Shown here: positions 17,812 to 28,185 of the stretch, one piece after another
Layout of the letters: every line of letters begins with the position of its first letter
Numbering within the stretch: the first letter of the stretch is position 1
Assembly: GCF_003610805.1 (NCBI RefSeq)
Contig: NZ_RAPF01000006.1
Location: 248,001 to 312,000 of the forward strand
Direction of reading: 5' to 3'
DNA length: 64,000 bases
Source: Altericroceibacterium spongiae
GTDB taxonomy: Bacteria > Pseudomonadota > Alphaproteobacteria > Sphingomonadales > Sphingomonadaceae
Notes under the pieces: model-generated
What the model was told of the DNA's origin: nothing
The model's database searches: none
What the model saw: the letters and a program-made list of their open reading frames with translations, nothing else
Position numbers and translations under genes: made by a program

Positions 17812-17830
17812 TGGTGTATACAACACACCA
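17812..17830. promoter_or_regulatory. LysR-type operator dyad, site 1 (NylC-like operon)
   Basis: TGGTGTATACAACACACCA is an exact TGGTGT-N7-ACACCA dyad with a T-N11-A core. Its centre is 100 bp before the start of the NylC-like gene. The same element occurs at three other promoter regions in this window. Confidence 0.75.
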
Positions 17831-17920
17831 ATTATCACATGATTGTCTCCTTTCCTCCTGTCGGTAGCTTGCCGCATGGTACGAAAATTGACGGTCCGTC
17901 TCCAAAACAGGGAGAATTGA

Positions 17921-19363
17921 ATGCCAGCGAAAATTCGGCTCACTCTCAGAGCGTCTGTGGCCCCTTTCGCCGCTCCTCTGGCCCTCTTCGGTGCTTTTAT
18001 GGCCCCGCTCGAGGCACAGGAAAGTGCCAGTCCGGCGCCGCAACCCACGATCGACCAGTCCACTCTCACTCCCCGGATCAATGTGAAGGGCGAACGGGAA
18101 CTGAATTTCGACTGGCCCATGCTGAAAATCGGTACGGGTGAATATGAGGAAGGGCCAACCGGCGTCACCGTCTTCCGTTTCGGGCGCAAAGTGGCCGGTG
18201 CAGTGGATGTTCGCGGAGGCGCGCCAGGCACGGTAAACAGCGATTTTCTCAATCTCGGCTATCAGACACCCGATCTCGATGCCGTCGTTCTTTCGGGCGG
18301 GTCCTGGTACGGGCTCGAAAGTGTCACGGCCGTTGACAGCGCCCTCAAGGATGACGGGGAACGGAGCGGATACTGGAACAATATCGGCCTTTCAGTCGGC
18401 TCGATCATTTACGATTTCGGCGATCGTCGCCTGAATGAAATCTATCCCGATAAGAAACTGGCACAGGCCGCTGTTCGCGCAGCGCAGCCGGGTCTTTTCC
18501 CGCTTGGCCCGCATGGTGCCGGCAGTTCCGCCCAGACTGGCGGCCTGTTCGGCTGCAACGCGCATTCGGGGCAGGGCGGGGCGTTCCGTCAGGTGGGCGA
18601 TGTAAAAATTGCCGCTTTTACAATCGTTAACGCGCTGGGTGTGGTAGTTGACCGCGATGGCCAGGTAGTCGCCTGCAACAAGGATTCGGGCTGGCCCGAA
18701 GCGCTCAAAGCGACTGATCTCGTCAACGGTCTTCCCGGCAGCCGTAAGCCGGGATGGACCGGTGTCGATAAGAACGGCATGCGCAAGAACACCACTGTCA
18801 GTCTTGTTGTGACCAATGTGAAGATGACTCCGGCGGAACTGAAACGGCTGGCGGTACAGGTTCACACCTCCATGGCCCGCGGAATTCAGCCCTTTTCCAC
18901 CGCGTTTGACGGCGATGTTCTGTGGGCCGTTTCCACTGCTGAAGTCGATCCACTGGAGCCCGGTTTCGCATCGGTCGATATTGCGACCATTGCCGGAGAA
19001 GCCATGTGGGATGCGATCCTCAGCTCGGTCCCGGAACAGCCTTTCAATCAGGCTGTCGAAGGCAAACCGCGCAAACTTTCCACCGCCGATCTCAAGGCGC
19101 TGGCAGGGGAATATCGCTTCAGTCCCATCGCCAGCCTGCGGATCAGCGAGGAGGGGGGCAAGTTATATGGCGAAGCCACCGACCGCCGCGCGATCTTCGC
19201 GATACCGGCAGGTGAAAAGCGGGAGCTGGTGCCCGATGCCAGAGGCTTTGTTGTGCCGGGCCGCTATCCGATGCGGCTAACTTTTGCCTCCGATGGAACG
19301 CTCGTAATCAATCCCGGCCCCTGGGAACAGCGGGCCATGCGCAATGCTTCGCAAGGAAACTGA
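17921..19363 (+). CDS. NylC-like secreted N-terminal-nucleophile amide hydrolase (family S58/P1)
   Basis: A 480-residue exported enzyme of the DmpA/P1 peptidase family. A signal peptide ends near residue 32 (LEA-QE). EYEEGPTGVTVF (74-85), SIIYDFGDRRLNEIYPDK (161-178) and GIQPFSTAFDGD (321-332) match the pattern I recall for NylC, the 6-aminohexanoate-oligomer endohydrolase. The motif KNTTVSLVVTNV (289-300) places Asn290/Thr291 at the self-cleavage site where NylC has Asn266/Thr267; Asp330 and Asp332 match its catalytic-site pair. A C-terminal extension (about 385-480), resembling a small beta domain, is not in NylC. It is the first gene of a five-gene operon. The substrate could also be a beta-peptide or other unusual amide. 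Confidence 0.85.
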   Translation: MPAKIRLTLRASVAPFAAPLALFGAFMAPLEAQESASPAPQPTIDQSTLTPRINVKGERELNFDWPMLKIGTGEYEEGPTGVTVFRFGRKVAGAVDVRGGAPGTVNSDFLNLGYQTPDLDAVVLSGGSWYGLESVTAVDSALKDDGERSGYWNNIGLSVGSIIYDFGDRRLNEIYPDKKLAQAAVRAAQPGLFPLGPHGAGSSAQTGGLFGCNAHSGQGGAFRQVGDVKIAAFTIVNALGVVVDRDGQVVACNKDSGWPEALKATDLVNGLPGSRKPGWTGVDKNGMRKNTTVSLVVTNVKMTPAELKRLAVQVHTSMARGIQPFSTAFDGDVLWAVSTAEVDPLEPGFASVDIATIAGEAMWDAILSSVPEQPFNQAVEGKPRKLSTADLKALAGEYRFSPIASLRISEEGGKLYGEATDRRAIFAIPAGEKRELVPDARGFVVPGRYPMRLTFASDGTLVINPGPWEQRAMRNASQGN

Positions 19364-20542
19364 ATGATGGCCAGAACGCCTTTTGATTGGGAAGATCCGC
19401 TACATTTTGACGAAATGCTGAGCGATGAAGAGCGGATGGTGCGCGATACGGCGCGGGCCTATGCGCAAAAACAACTTGCACCGCGCATTCTCGCAGCCAA
19501 TCGCGAAGGCCGGTTCGACCGGGCCATCATGCGCGAAATGGGTGAGCTGGGTCTGTTGGGGGTGACCATTCCGGCCGATTTTGGCGGGCTCGATGCGGGG
19601 CATGTGGTCTATGGTCTCGTGGCGCATGAGGTGGAAGCGGTCGATTCCGGTTACCGCTCGGCACTTAGCGTCCAGTCCTCACTCGTCATGCATCCGATCA
19701 ATGCCTATGGCACGCCCGAGCAAAAGGAGCGCTGGCTGCCCGGCCTCGCAACGGGCGAAATGATCGGCTGTTTCGGCCTGACAGAACCCGATCATGGTTC
19801 CGATCCGGGCAGTATGGCGTCGCGTGCCGAAAAGGTCGCTGGCGGCTATCGTCTCAACGGTACGAAAACCTGGATCACCAATTCCCCCATCGCCGATATA
19901 GCGGTGGTCTGGGCCAAGCTCGACGGGGTGATCCGCGGCTTTATCGTGGAACGCGGTATGGAAGGTTTTTCCACGCCCGAACTGCATGGAAAACTGTCTT
20001 TGCGTGCTTCTGCCACGGGTGAGATCGTGATGGATAATGTACTCGTTCCCGAGGAAAATCTGTTGCCTCATGCATCGGGTCTCGGCGGACCGTTCGGTTG
20101 CCTCAACAAAGCGCGTTACGGCATTAGCTGGGGAGCTCTCGGCGCCGCCCGTGATTGCTGGCACCGCGCAAGAACCTATGTGATGGAGCGTAAGCAGTTC
20201 GGCCGTCCGCTGGCTGCCAATCAGCTTGTTCAGCGCAAACTGGTGGATATGCAGGTCGAGATCGCGCTGGGTCTCCAAGGATGCCTGCGGGCAGGTCGAT
20301 TGCTCGATGAAGGCACATGCGCGCCCGAAGTGATCTCGCTGCTCAAGCGCAATTCAGCCGGCAAGGCGCTCGATATCGCCCGCGTCGCGCGAGACATGCA
20401 CGGAGGCAACGGCATTGCCGATGAATTCCATGTCATGCGCCATATGTGCAATCTGGAAGCGGTGAACACCTATGAAGGCACGCATGATATTCATGCGCTG
20501 ATCCTTGGCCGCGCGCAGACGGGGATTGCAGCTTTCGCATGA
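19364..20542 (+). CDS. gcdH: Glutaryl-CoA dehydrogenase
   Basis: A 392-residue flavoprotein that oxidises and decarboxylates glutaryl-CoA to crotonyl-CoA. It matches the GcdH type throughout: FDWEDPL at the start, [44 protein letters not shown], and the C-terminal [21 protein letters not shown] with catalytic Glu371. This distinguishes it from general acyl-CoA dehydrogenases. Its ATG follows the stop of the NylC-like gene directly, and its end overlaps the next gene by 4 bp. Its presence in this operon is the main reason to think that the pathway yields a C5 dicarboxylate. An electron-transfer flavoprotein would be the acceptor. Confidence 0.93.
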   Translation: MMARTPFDWEDPLHFDEMLSDEERMVRDTARAYAQKQLAPRILAANREGRFDRAIMREMGELGLLGVTIPADFGGLDAGHVVYGLVAHEVEAVDSGYRSALSVQSSLVMHPINAYGTPEQKERWLPGLATGEMIGCFGLTEPDHGSDPGSMASRAEKVAGGYRLNGTKTWITNSPIADIAVVWAKLDGVIRGFIVERGMEGFSTPELHGKLSLRASATGEIVMDNVLVPEENLLPHASGLGGPFGCLNKARYGISWGALGAARDCWHRARTYVMERKQFGRPLAANQLVQRKLVDMQVEIALGLQGCLRAGRLLDEGTCAPEVISLLKRNSAGKALDIARVARDMHGGNGIADEFHVMRHMCNLEAVNTYEGTHDIHALILGRAQTGIAAFA

Positions 20543-22863
20543 GTGGACCGCTTCAGGGCATTCGCATCCTCGATCTCAGCCGCGTTCTGGCCGGACCCTG
20601 GGCGACCCAGTTGCTGGGCGATATGGGGGCCGAGATCATCAAGGTAGAGCGGCCTGGCAAAGGCGACGATACGCGCCATTGGGGGCCACCTTTCGCCAAG
20701 GCGAAAGCAAAAGGAACGGAGGATCTTTCCGCCTATTTCCTGAGCGCCAACCGTAACAAGAAATCGGTCTGCATCGATTTCACCGATCCGGCCGGTGTGG
20801 CACAGGTGAAAGCACTTGCCCGCACCGCAGATGTGGTGGTGGAGAATTTCAAACTGGGTGGACTCGCTCGCTATGGCCTCGATTATGAAGCGCTGTCTGC
20901 GGAAAATCCCGGTCTGGTTTATTGTTCTATTTCCGGTTTTGGGCAGGACGGCCCGTCTGCCGAAAGGCCCGGCTACGACTTGTTGATTCAGGGCATGTCG
21001 GGCCTGATGAGCATTACCGGAAAGCCGGATGGAGAGCGCGGTGCAGGTCCTGTCAAAGTCGGGGTCGCGCTGGTGGACGTACTAACCGGGCTCTATGCAG
21101 CCAACGGTATTCTGGCCGCCTTGCGCGAAAAGGAAAAATCCGGGCGAGGACAGCGTGTTGCCGTGTCGCTGCTCGATACGATGACGGCATCTCTCGCCAA
21201 TCAGGCCCTGTCCTATCTGGTATCGGGAGAAAATCCGCGTCGTCTGGGTAATATGCATCCCAGCATTGCGCCATATGATGTTTTCCCCACGGCTGGACGT
21301 GATATCGTTCTGGCCGTCGGTAACGATGCCCAGTTCGGCCGCTTGTGCGAAGTGCTGGGTGTCGCCGCACTGGCACGGGACAAGCGCTTCCGTACCAATA
21401 GCCAGCGTGTGGCCAATCGCGGGACCTTGCGGGAGAAACTGACTGAACGGCTGGTCACGCGGCAGGCCGAGCACTGGCTTACGGAATTGCTCAAAGCCGG
21501 AATACCCAGCGGCCCCGTCAATTCGATCAGGGAATTATTTGAAGAACCTCAGATCCGCGAGCGTGGACGAGCCATTACCTTTTGTTCGCGCAAACATGGC
21601 GAACTACCTGGTGTAGCCTGCCCGATAGAGTTTTCCGCAACACCGGTCAGCTATCGTCGTCCGCCGCCTGATCTGGGTGCGGATACCGATGCGGTGCTGG
21701 CCGGAATCGGGGCACTGAACGAACAGCCGGCTCGCCCTTTTAGTGCGGAAAGACTCCATGCCACCTATGGCGGGCGAACGCTGCCGGGTGAGCAGATCGA
21801 AGCTTTTCGGGATATACGCCACGCCTTTCCGACGCGAATTGTGCGCCGTGGTGAAAGGCCGTTGTCGTTGCCGGTGTCTGGCGAAAAGCTGCCTTATTTC
21901 CAGTTCCGCTCGAACGACAAAATATGCGACATTTACGACTATATCTCGCGCAATCGCGGGGTCGGACTGCTGGTCCTGAAGAACGGACAGATCCGTTTTG
22001 AAAATCACGAATTCGGTCATGATATGCATTCCCGCTGGATGTCCATGTCCATGGCCAAATCTCTCACATCCACGCTTGCCGGGATCGCCATTCAGGATGG
22101 GCATATAGGCGGTCTGGAAGACAAGCTGACCGATTATCTGCCCGATTTGTGCGGCAGTGCTTATGACGGAGTGAACGTCCGGCAGTTGCTGTGCATGTCG
22201 TCCGGCGTACGCTGGAGCGAGGATTACAACGATCCGGCTTCGGATCGTCGGGTCATGCTCGATTTGCAACTGGCGCAGGAGCCGGGGGCAATCATGCGTT
22301 ATATGGCCGGGCTTCCCCGTGTGGCCGAACCCGGTAGCCAGTGGAATTACAGCACAGGCGAAACCCATATTGCCGGTGCGCTGGTGCAGGCTGCAACCGG
22401 GCGCTTCCTGTCGGATTATTGTTCCGCTTCGCTCTGGTCGCGTCTCGGCATGGATAGCCATGCGACATGGTGGCTGGAAGCGCCGGGCGGGCTGGAAGTG
22501 GCCGGCAGCGGGCTGAGTGCCACTTTGCGCGACTATGGCAGGCTGGGGTTGTTCATGGCGAATGACGGCATGATCGACGGGCAGCGTGTGTTGCCCGAAG
22601 GCTGGGTACGCGAGGCTGGCGGTTGCGCCATCGAAGCACCGGGGCGGGGCCATTATGGATATATGTGGTGGCCGGTCGCTGATGCCGATGGAAGTTATCG
22701 CGACGGTGCATTCCGCGCAGGCGGTATCTTCGGCCAGTATCTTTACGTCAATCCGGCCCGGAACGTCGTGATTGCGGTGTGGAGCGCAAGGTCCAAGGCC
22801 ATGGGCGCCGAAGCCATTGCGGATGACGATTTCTTCAACGCTGTGGTGGAGGTTCTGCAATGA
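20539..22863 (+). CDS. Fusion: CaiB/BaiF CoA-transferase + NylB-like serine hydrolase
   Basis: A 774-residue two-domain protein without a signal peptide. Residues 1 to about 395 are a class III CoA-transferase ([26 protein letters not shown]; catalytic Asp180 in [11 protein letters not shown]), like succinyl-CoA:glutarate CoA-transferases. After a linker, about 450-774 form a beta-lactamase-fold serine hydrolase: SMAK (504-507) with nucleophile Ser504 and Lys507, NYSTG with Tyr604, and [12 protein letters not shown] (728-739). SMAK and the overall pattern resemble NylB, the 6-aminohexanoate-dimer hydrolase, and EstB-type esterases. The frame is continuous and overlaps both neighbours by 4 bp, so the fusion is not a sequencing join of adjacent genes. 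Inferred roles: releasing monomers and activating the resulting dicarboxylate. Confidence 0.9.
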   Translation: MSGPLQGIRILDLSRVLAGPWATQLLGDMGAEIIKVERPGKGDDTRHWGPPFAKAKAKGTEDLSAYFLSANRNKKSVCIDFTDPAGVAQVKALARTADVVVENFKLGGLARYGLDYEALSAENPGLVYCSISGFGQDGPSAERPGYDLLIQGMSGLMSITGKPDGERGAGPVKVGVALVDVLTGLYAANGILAALREKEKSGRGQRVAVSLLDTMTASLANQALSYLVSGENPRRLGNMHPSIAPYDVFPTAGRDIVLAVGNDAQFGRLCEVLGVAALARDKRFRTNSQRVANRGTLREKLTERLVTRQAEHWLTELLKAGIPSGPVNSIRELFEEPQIRERGRAITFCSRKHGELPGVACPIEFSATPVSYRRPPPDLGADTDAVLAGIGALNEQPARPFSAERLHATYGGRTLPGEQIEAFRDIRHAFPTRIVRRGERPLSLPVSGEKLPYFQFRSNDKICDIYDYISRNRGVGLLVLKNGQIRFENHEFGHDMHSRWMSMSMAKSLTSTLAGIAIQDGHIGGLEDKLTDYLPDLCGSAYDGVNVRQLLCMSSGVRWSEDYNDPASDRRVMLDLQLAQEPGAIMRYMAGLPRVAEPGSQWNYSTGETHIAGALVQAATGRFLSDYCSASLWSRLGMDSHATWWLEAPGGLEVAGSGLSATLRDYGRLGLFMANDGMIDGQRVLPEGWVREAGGCAIEAPGRGHYGYMWWPVADADGSYRDGAFRAGGIFGQYLYVNPARNVVIAVWSARSKAMGAEAIADDDFFNAVVEVLQ

Positions 22864-24236
22864 CGGCAATCGCAGGCAATCCGGCCAACCGGCCCGTATC
22901 CGGCAAGGACCTGTTCGGCCATCCGCGCGGCCTTGTCTATATCGTGTTTACCGAGGCGTGGGAGCGTTTTTCCTTTTACGGAATGCAGGCTCTGCTGGTC
23001 CTGTATATGACCGGTTATTTGCTCCATCCGGGCACCGTGGAAAATGTTGCCGGCTTTGCGATGTTTCGCAGCATTGTCGAAGCGGTTTTCGGGCCGCTTT
23101 CTACTCAGGCGCTGGCTACTCAGATTTTTGGAATCTATGGCGGTCTCGTCTATCTCATGCCCGTTTTCGGAGGTTTGCTGGGGGACCGCTGGCTGGGCCG
23201 GACGCGCTCTGTCAGCCTTGGCGCGGGCGTGATGGTGCTCGGCCATTTCCTCATGGCTTTTGAATTCGCTTTTCTGCTGGCACTGTTCTGCATCGTGCTG
23301 GGGTGTGGTCTGTTGAAAGGGAATCTCGCCGCACAGGTGGGAATGCTTTATGCGCCCGACGATCAGCGCCGCGACCGGGCTTTCTCGATCTATTATGTCG
23401 GGGTCAATCTCGGGGCTTTCATTGCCCCGCTGATCTGTGGAACGCTGGGCGAGTTATATGGCTGGCATTATGGTTTCGGGGCCGCCGGTGTCGGTATGAC
23501 CCTGGGCCTGATCGCTTATTTATCCGGCCGGCACTTACTCCCTCCAGAGCCCAAAGGTCACGGAAATGAGCGCCCGCAGCTCCAGCCCGGCGATGGTAAG
23601 GCGATAGTTTCGCTTCTGGTGATGCTGGTCATCCTGACCTTGTTCTGGACAGCGCAGACACAGGTCTGGAACAGCTATCCGTTGTGGGTGAGAGATCATG
23701 TCGATCGCAGCGTATTTGGCCTTACTGTGCCGATCACCTGGTTTCAGTCCATCGATGCGCTGGCGGTTTTGCTGCTCGCTCCGGCGGTTATGTATCTCTG
23801 GCGCCGGCAAGCTGCGCGCGACAGTGAACCGGGCGATCTCGGCAAGCTGATGACTGGGTGTTTTCTGTTCGGTGGTGCCTGCCTGGCGCTTGCTCTGGGC
23901 CAGTTTATGGCTGGTAGCGGACAGGTGCCGATTATCTGGCCGATTGCCTTCCACTTCATCTGTGCATCGGGTTATCTCTTCGTGGTTCCGATCGGCCTTG
24001 CCCTGTTCGCACGTGTGGCACCCGCAGCAATCAACGCACTGATGATGTCGGTTTTTTATATCGCCATTTTCTTCGGCTCGATTGCGAGCGGGTGGATGGG
24101 TCGGTTCTATGCCGTTCTTCCCCCTGAGACATTTTGGGCAGTTCATGCCGCCATTGTCGGCATGGGCGGGCTGGCGATTTTCCTCCTCAACAGGCCACTG
24201 CGCAAAGCCATGGGGCTGAATGCGACGCAAGCCTGA
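22860..24236 (+). CDS. POT/PTR family proton:oligopeptide symporter
   Basis: A 458-residue inner-membrane transporter with about 12-14 hydrophobic segments. The proton-coupling ExxER motif is present at 32-36 (EAWER) followed by FSFYGMQALL, and the PTR signature region reads GGLLGDRWLGRTRSV. POT transporters bring in di- and tripeptides or peptide-like compounds with protons. It overlaps the preceding fusion gene by 4 bp. In this operon it is best placed to carry short amide oligomers, made by the periplasmic NylC-like enzyme, to the cytoplasmic hydrolase (inference). Confidence 0.92.
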   Translation: MTAIAGNPANRPVSGKDLFGHPRGLVYIVFTEAWERFSFYGMQALLVLYMTGYLLHPGTVENVAGFAMFRSIVEAVFGPLSTQALATQIFGIYGGLVYLMPVFGGLLGDRWLGRTRSVSLGAGVMVLGHFLMAFEFAFLLALFCIVLGCGLLKGNLAAQVGMLYAPDDQRRDRAFSIYYVGVNLGAFIAPLICGTLGELYGWHYGFGAAGVGMTLGLIAYLSGRHLLPPEPKGHGNERPQLQPGDGKAIVSLLVMLVILTLFWTAQTQVWNSYPLWVRDHVDRSVFGLTVPITWFQSIDALAVLLLAPAVMYLWRRQAARDSEPGDLGKLMTGCFLFGGACLALALGQFMAGSGQVPIIWPIAFHFICASGYLFVVPIGLALFARVAPAAINALMMSVFYIAIFFGSIASGWMGRFYAVLPPETFWAVHAAIVGMGGLAIFLLNRPLRKAMGLNATQA

Positions 24237-24265
24237 CTTTTCCGATTTTCAAGAAAGGACCGATT

Positions 24266-25666
24266 ATGCGTTCTGCACCTTCCTACGATAATGCCGATCT
24301 GCGCCGTCTCGATGTGGCGCATCATCTTCCGCCACAGCAGGACTGGGCTTTACAGAAGAATTCGGGCGGCAGCCGGATCATCGTTAAAGGTGAGGATTCG
24401 ACCATCTGGGATGCGGAAGGCAATGCCATTCTCGATGCCATGGCGGGTCTGTGGTGTGTGCAGGTTGGCTATGGCCGGCGCGAAATGGCTGAGGCTGCAT
24501 TCGCCCAGATGAGCGAATTGCCGTTCTATAATTCTTTTTTCCGCACCGCTGCACCGCCGACCATCGCTCTCGCCAGCCGGATCGCGGGTTTGCTTGGCGG
24601 ATCGCTTCAGCATGTGTTTTTCAACAATTCGGGGTCCGAAGCGGTGGACACGCTGGTGCGCACGGCCCGCTATTACTGGCAGGCACGCGGAGAACCGCAG
24701 CGTTCAGTCATTATTGGGCGTAAGAACGGCTATCACGGTTCGACTATCGGTGGTGTGAGCATGGGGGGCATGGTTTCCATGCATAATCAGGGCGGGCCGT
24801 GGGTGCCCGATCATGAGCATGTGATGCAGCCTTATTCTTTTGAAGAACAACGCCCCGATGAAGATGAGGATATGTTTGCCGAACGCGCGGCACGCGCGAT
24901 TGAAGATAAGCTTCTCGAAGTCGGCCCGGAACGAGTTGCGATGATTTTTGGCGAGCCGGTGCAGGGTGCAGGCGGCGTTATTATCCCGCCGCGCGGCTAT
25001 TGGTCCCGGGTTGAAGAAATCGCCCGCAAATATGGCGTATTGCTGGGCTGCGATGAAGTGATTTGCGGCTATGGCCGGCTGGGTGAATGGTTTGGTTTTC
25101 AGCATTTCGGTGTAAAACCGGATCTGGTTTCGATGGCGAAGGGGCTTTCTTCGGGCTATCTGCCGATTTCTGCGACTGCCATGGCAGATCACGTGGTAGA
25201 AACCATTCGCGAAGCCAACGCCCCTTTCGTGCATGGTTATACCTATTCGGGTCATCCGACATCGGCTGCAGTCGCGCTTGCTAATATCGATATTATCGAG
25301 CGTGAGGGGCTGGTTGACCGTACAAAGAACGATACCGGGCCTTATCTCGCGAAGGCGTTGCAAAGTCTCGCCGATCATCCGCTGGTCGGTGAAGTGCGTT
25401 CTTTGGGTCTACTTGGAGCAATCGAGATCGTGTCCGAGAAAGGAACATCCAGTCGCTTCGGAAACAAACCCGGCCTTGCCGGAGCGATGATCCGCGATGC
25501 CTGCATTGAACGCGGGCTGATGTTGCGTGCGGTCAAGGACACGCTGGTTATGAGTCCACCCCTTGTCATCACGCATGACGAAATTGACCGGATCGCCATG
25601 ATTGTTCGGGAATCGCTTGATGCTTGTGAACCTGCTTTGCGGGAAGCGGGAGTGACATCGCTGTGA
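24266..25666 (+). CDS. Class III omega-aminotransferase (SpuC/diamine or omega-amino acid type)
   Basis: A 466-residue PLP enzyme. AAAGGA precedes the ATG at 24266; the frame is open further upstream but that part overlaps the transporter. Features: LDAMAGLWCVQVGYGR, FFNNSGSEAVDTLVRTARYY, the Asp of GCDEVICGYGR, and the PLP lysine in SMAKGLSSGYLPIS. This places it with putrescine/cadaverine:pyruvate and beta-alanine:pyruvate transaminases rather than GabT. It would convert a terminal amine to an aldehyde. It is the last gene of the NylC-like operon, and site 2 starts right after its stop codon. Whether it takes diamines or omega-amino acids is undecided. Confidence 0.9.
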   Translation: MRSAPSYDNADLRRLDVAHHLPPQQDWALQKNSGGSRIIVKGEDSTIWDAEGNAILDAMAGLWCVQVGYGRREMAEAAFAQMSELPFYNSFFRTAAPPTIALASRIAGLLGGSLQHVFFNNSGSEAVDTLVRTARYYWQARGEPQRSVIIGRKNGYHGSTIGGVSMGGMVSMHNQGGPWVPDHEHVMQPYSFEEQRPDEDEDMFAERAARAIEDKLLEVGPERVAMIFGEPVQGAGGVIIPPRGYWSRVEEIARKYGVLLGCDEVICGYGRLGEWFGFQHFGVKPDLVSMAKGLSSGYLPISATAMADHVVETIREANAPFVHGYTYSGHPTSAAVALANIDIIEREGLVDRTKNDTGPYLAKALQSLADHPLVGEVRSLGLLGAIEIVSEKGTSSRFGNKPGLAGAMIRDACIERGLMLRAVKDTLVMSPPLVITHDEIDRIAMIVRESLDACEPALREAGVTSL

Positions 25667-25685
25667 TGGTGTATGCAAAACACCA
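25667..25685. promoter_or_regulatory. LysR-type operator dyad, site 2 (TonB receptor)
   Basis: TGGTGTATGCAAAACACCA is an exact TGGTGT-N7-ACACCA dyad. It begins directly after the TGA of the aminotransferase gene and lies about 160 bp (centre to ATG) upstream of the TonB receptor gene. Confidence 0.75.
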
Positions 25686-25836
25686 TTTGCCGCGTCGTTG
25701 ACAACTTACGAATGAGGCATTTTTGCCGATCATCACGGTCTCGCAGGAGCAACCATAATCGCTCGGATAAAGCAGTAGAAATACAGCCACATGACACAGA
25801 TGGCTGCCGGGCCTTCCTTCAGACAAAGGGGCTAGG

Positions 25837-28182
25837 ATGAAACGGTTTAGGGATACATTTAAAGCGACGGCCGTAGCGGCGACGATGCTTGCATCACCTT
25901 GGTGGTGCGCGGCAGCCCAGGCACAGGATACTCCTGCCGGACAGGCAGGAGCCGATAATGCACCGGCGGACGGCACCATTGTTGTCACCGCTACGCGCCG
26001 GGCGGAACGGGTCAGTGACGTTCCCGCCAGTATTGCCGCCTATTCACGGGAAAAGATGGACGATCAGGGCGTTCGTTCGGTGGAAGATATTACCCGTCTG
26101 ACACCTGGATTGAATTTTCGACGGGAGAGCCGGTTTTCCGGCTCGAATACGAACATTTCGATCCGCGGCATTCAGTCTACCGACGGTGCCGCGACGACGG
26201 GGATCTATATCGACGATGTACCGATCCAGTCTCGCGCTGTGGGTTTTTCTTCGGCGAACACCTACCCCAAAGTGTTCGATCTCGAACGCGTTGAGGTGCT
26301 GCGCGGGCCGCAAGGTACTCTGTTCGGAGCGGGTGCTGAAGGCGGCGCTGTGCGGTTCATCACACCGCAGCCGGGCCTTGAGGATTATTCGGCTTATGGC
26401 CGATCCGAGATTGCCACGACAAGAGGCGGTGCGACGAGCTACGAAGCTGGTGCAGCGCTTGGTGGGCCGATCGCCAGGGGCAAACTCGGTTTTCGGGCCA
26501 GTGCATGGTATCGCAAGGATGGCGGCTGGGTAGACAGGATGGACCGCGATAGCGGCACTATTCTCGATAAAAATGCCAATTCGCAGGATACGCTCGTGCT
26601 GCGCGCGGCACTTGCCTGGGAACCGGCCGAAAATTTGCGCATCACACCGTCACTATTTTATCAGAGGCAGGAAATCGACGATACGAGCGGTTATTGGGAA
26701 GAGCTCACCGATCGCGAGGGTGGCGAATTCCGTAATGGCTACCGGCAGGCACAGCCGCAGAAAGACCGTTTCTATCTGCCTTCATTGAATGTCGAATGGG
26801 ACATCGGACCGGTGCAGCTCGTCTCCACGACATCCTGGTTCAACCGAAATCAGGATGAGACACGGGACTATACCAATTTCGATGCCGAACTGGTGGTTCC
26901 GGGCAACCCCTATCCTACGCTTGATGGACAGATTGCGACGGGCTTTTTTGGTGATCGTCAACGCAATTTTACGCAGGAATTGCGCGCACAATTCGACAAT
27001 GGCGGCCCGTTCAATGTCGTAATCGGCGGTTTCTACAGCACTGAACGCCAGACGGCCTATCAGCGCAATCGCGATGAATATATCGATACGCTGATCCAGA
27101 ATGCTTATGGTTTTGGCATCGAAACCTTCTTCGGGACCGGTTATCTGGACGATTATTATATCTATGACAGCACGACCTTTACCCGGACCCGGCAGGTCGC
27201 CGGTTTCGGTGAAATCAATTATGAGCTGACCGATAATGTGACAGTGCTGGCCGGTGTGCGAGTGGCGGACATCAAGGTCACACATGACCAATATGCGGAA
27301 GGCCCCTTCGGCGGTGGTGTGATCGATACAGAGGGTAGCGCCAGTGAAACCGCTGTGACACCGCGTTTCGGAATCAAATGGCAGGCCGCACCCGATACAA
27401 TGCTTTACACCACGATCGCCAAGGGCTTCCGTCCCGGCGGGGCGCAGACACAGGTGCCCTCTCTATGCGATGTGGATGTCCAGAATCTGGGTTACGACCA
27501 ATCGCCCGACACGTATGACTCAGACAGTGTCTGGTCATATGAAGCCGGTGCAAAAAGTGCCCTTTTCGGCAACAAGCTTACGATGGAGGCCAGCGCCTTC
27601 CATATCAAATGGGAAGACATCCAGACCTCGCTATATCTCCCCAGTTGCGGTTCGAGCTTTATCGCCAATACTGGCAAGGCAAGCAGCAATGGGTTCGATC
27701 TGTCCCTGCAAGGGCGTCCGGTGGAAGGTCTGACGCTTGGAGCCGTGGTTGGTTTTGTCGATGCCAAATTCGATCAGGACATAACCGTCAGCGACAACAC
27801 GATCATCGTGGAAGACGGGCAATATGTTTATAACGGGCCACGCTGGACCTTCACTTTATCGGGTGAATATGCATTTCCGCTTCTGAGCCCGGATCGGGAT
27901 GGCTATGCGCGCTTCGATTATTCATATGGAGCAAAAGCTCCCAAGCCCAATCCGAACACTTATGATTACGATCCGATGATTACCAATGCGGATGAAACCA
28001 ATGTTCTCAATTTGCGGGCAGGTGTGAAGCACGGTCCGGTAGATGTGTCGGTCTTTGTGAACAATGTGACGGATAGTCATCCGCGACTGGGACGATATCG
28101 CTTGTTTTACGGTTCTCCGCTCCTGACCAATTCGACATTGCGGCCCCGAACTTTCGGGATCACCGCAGCCTATCGTTACTGA
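25837..28182 (+). CDS. TonB-dependent receptor of the oligoamide regulon
   Basis: A 781-residue outer-membrane receptor: signal peptide to about residue 29 (AQA-QD), TonB-box-like TIVVTATRRAERVSDVPASIAAY, a plug with SIRGIQSTDGAATTGIYIDDVP and VEVLRGPQGTLFGAGAEGGAVRFIT, then a barrel ending in GITAAYRY. It has its own copy of the 19-bp dyad, so I infer that it imports the large substrate of the pathway into the periplasm. AAAGGGG precedes the ATG. It belongs to the large sphingomonad family often found beside catabolic genes. A strong terminator follows at 28251-28285. Confidence 0.93.
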   Translation: MKRFRDTFKATAVAATMLASPWWCAAAQAQDTPAGQAGADNAPADGTIVVTATRRAERVSDVPASIAAYSREKMDDQGVRSVEDITRLTPGLNFRRESRFSGSNTNISIRGIQSTDGAATTGIYIDDVPIQSRAVGFSSANTYPKVFDLERVEVLRGPQGTLFGAGAEGGAVRFITPQPGLEDYSAYGRSEIATTRGGATSYEAGAALGGPIARGKLGFRASAWYRKDGGWVDRMDRDSGTILDKNANSQDTLVLRAALAWEPAENLRITPSLFYQRQEIDDTSGYWEELTDREGGEFRNGYRQAQPQKDRFYLPSLNVEWDIGPVQLVSTTSWFNRNQDETRDYTNFDAELVVPGNPYPTLDGQIATGFFGDRQRNFTQELRAQFDNGGPFNVVIGGFYSTERQTAYQRNRDEYIDTLIQNAYGFGIETFFGTGYLDDYYIYDSTTFTRTRQVAGFGEINYELTDNVTVLAGVRVADIKVTHDQYAEGPFGGGVIDTEGSASETAVTPRFGIKWQAAPDTMLYTTIAKGFRPGGAQTQVPSLCDVDVQNLGYDQSPDTYDSDSVWSYEAGAKSALFGNKLTMEASAFHIKWEDIQTSLYLPSCGSSFIANTGKASSNGFDLSLQGRPVEGLTLGAVVGFVDAKFDQDITVSDNTIIVEDGQYVYNGPRWTFTLSGEYAFPLLSPDRDGYARFDYSYGAKAPKPNPNTYDYDPMITNADETNVLNLRAGVKHGPVDVSVFVNNVTDSHPRLGRYRLFYGSPLLTNSTLRPRTFGITAAYRY

Positions 28183-28185
28183 ACT

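Noticed and set aside
21604-22869. A 421-codon minus-strand frame across the NylB-like domain
   Set aside because: It is antisense to the fusion gene, whose catalytic motifs are intact; the product resembles no family.
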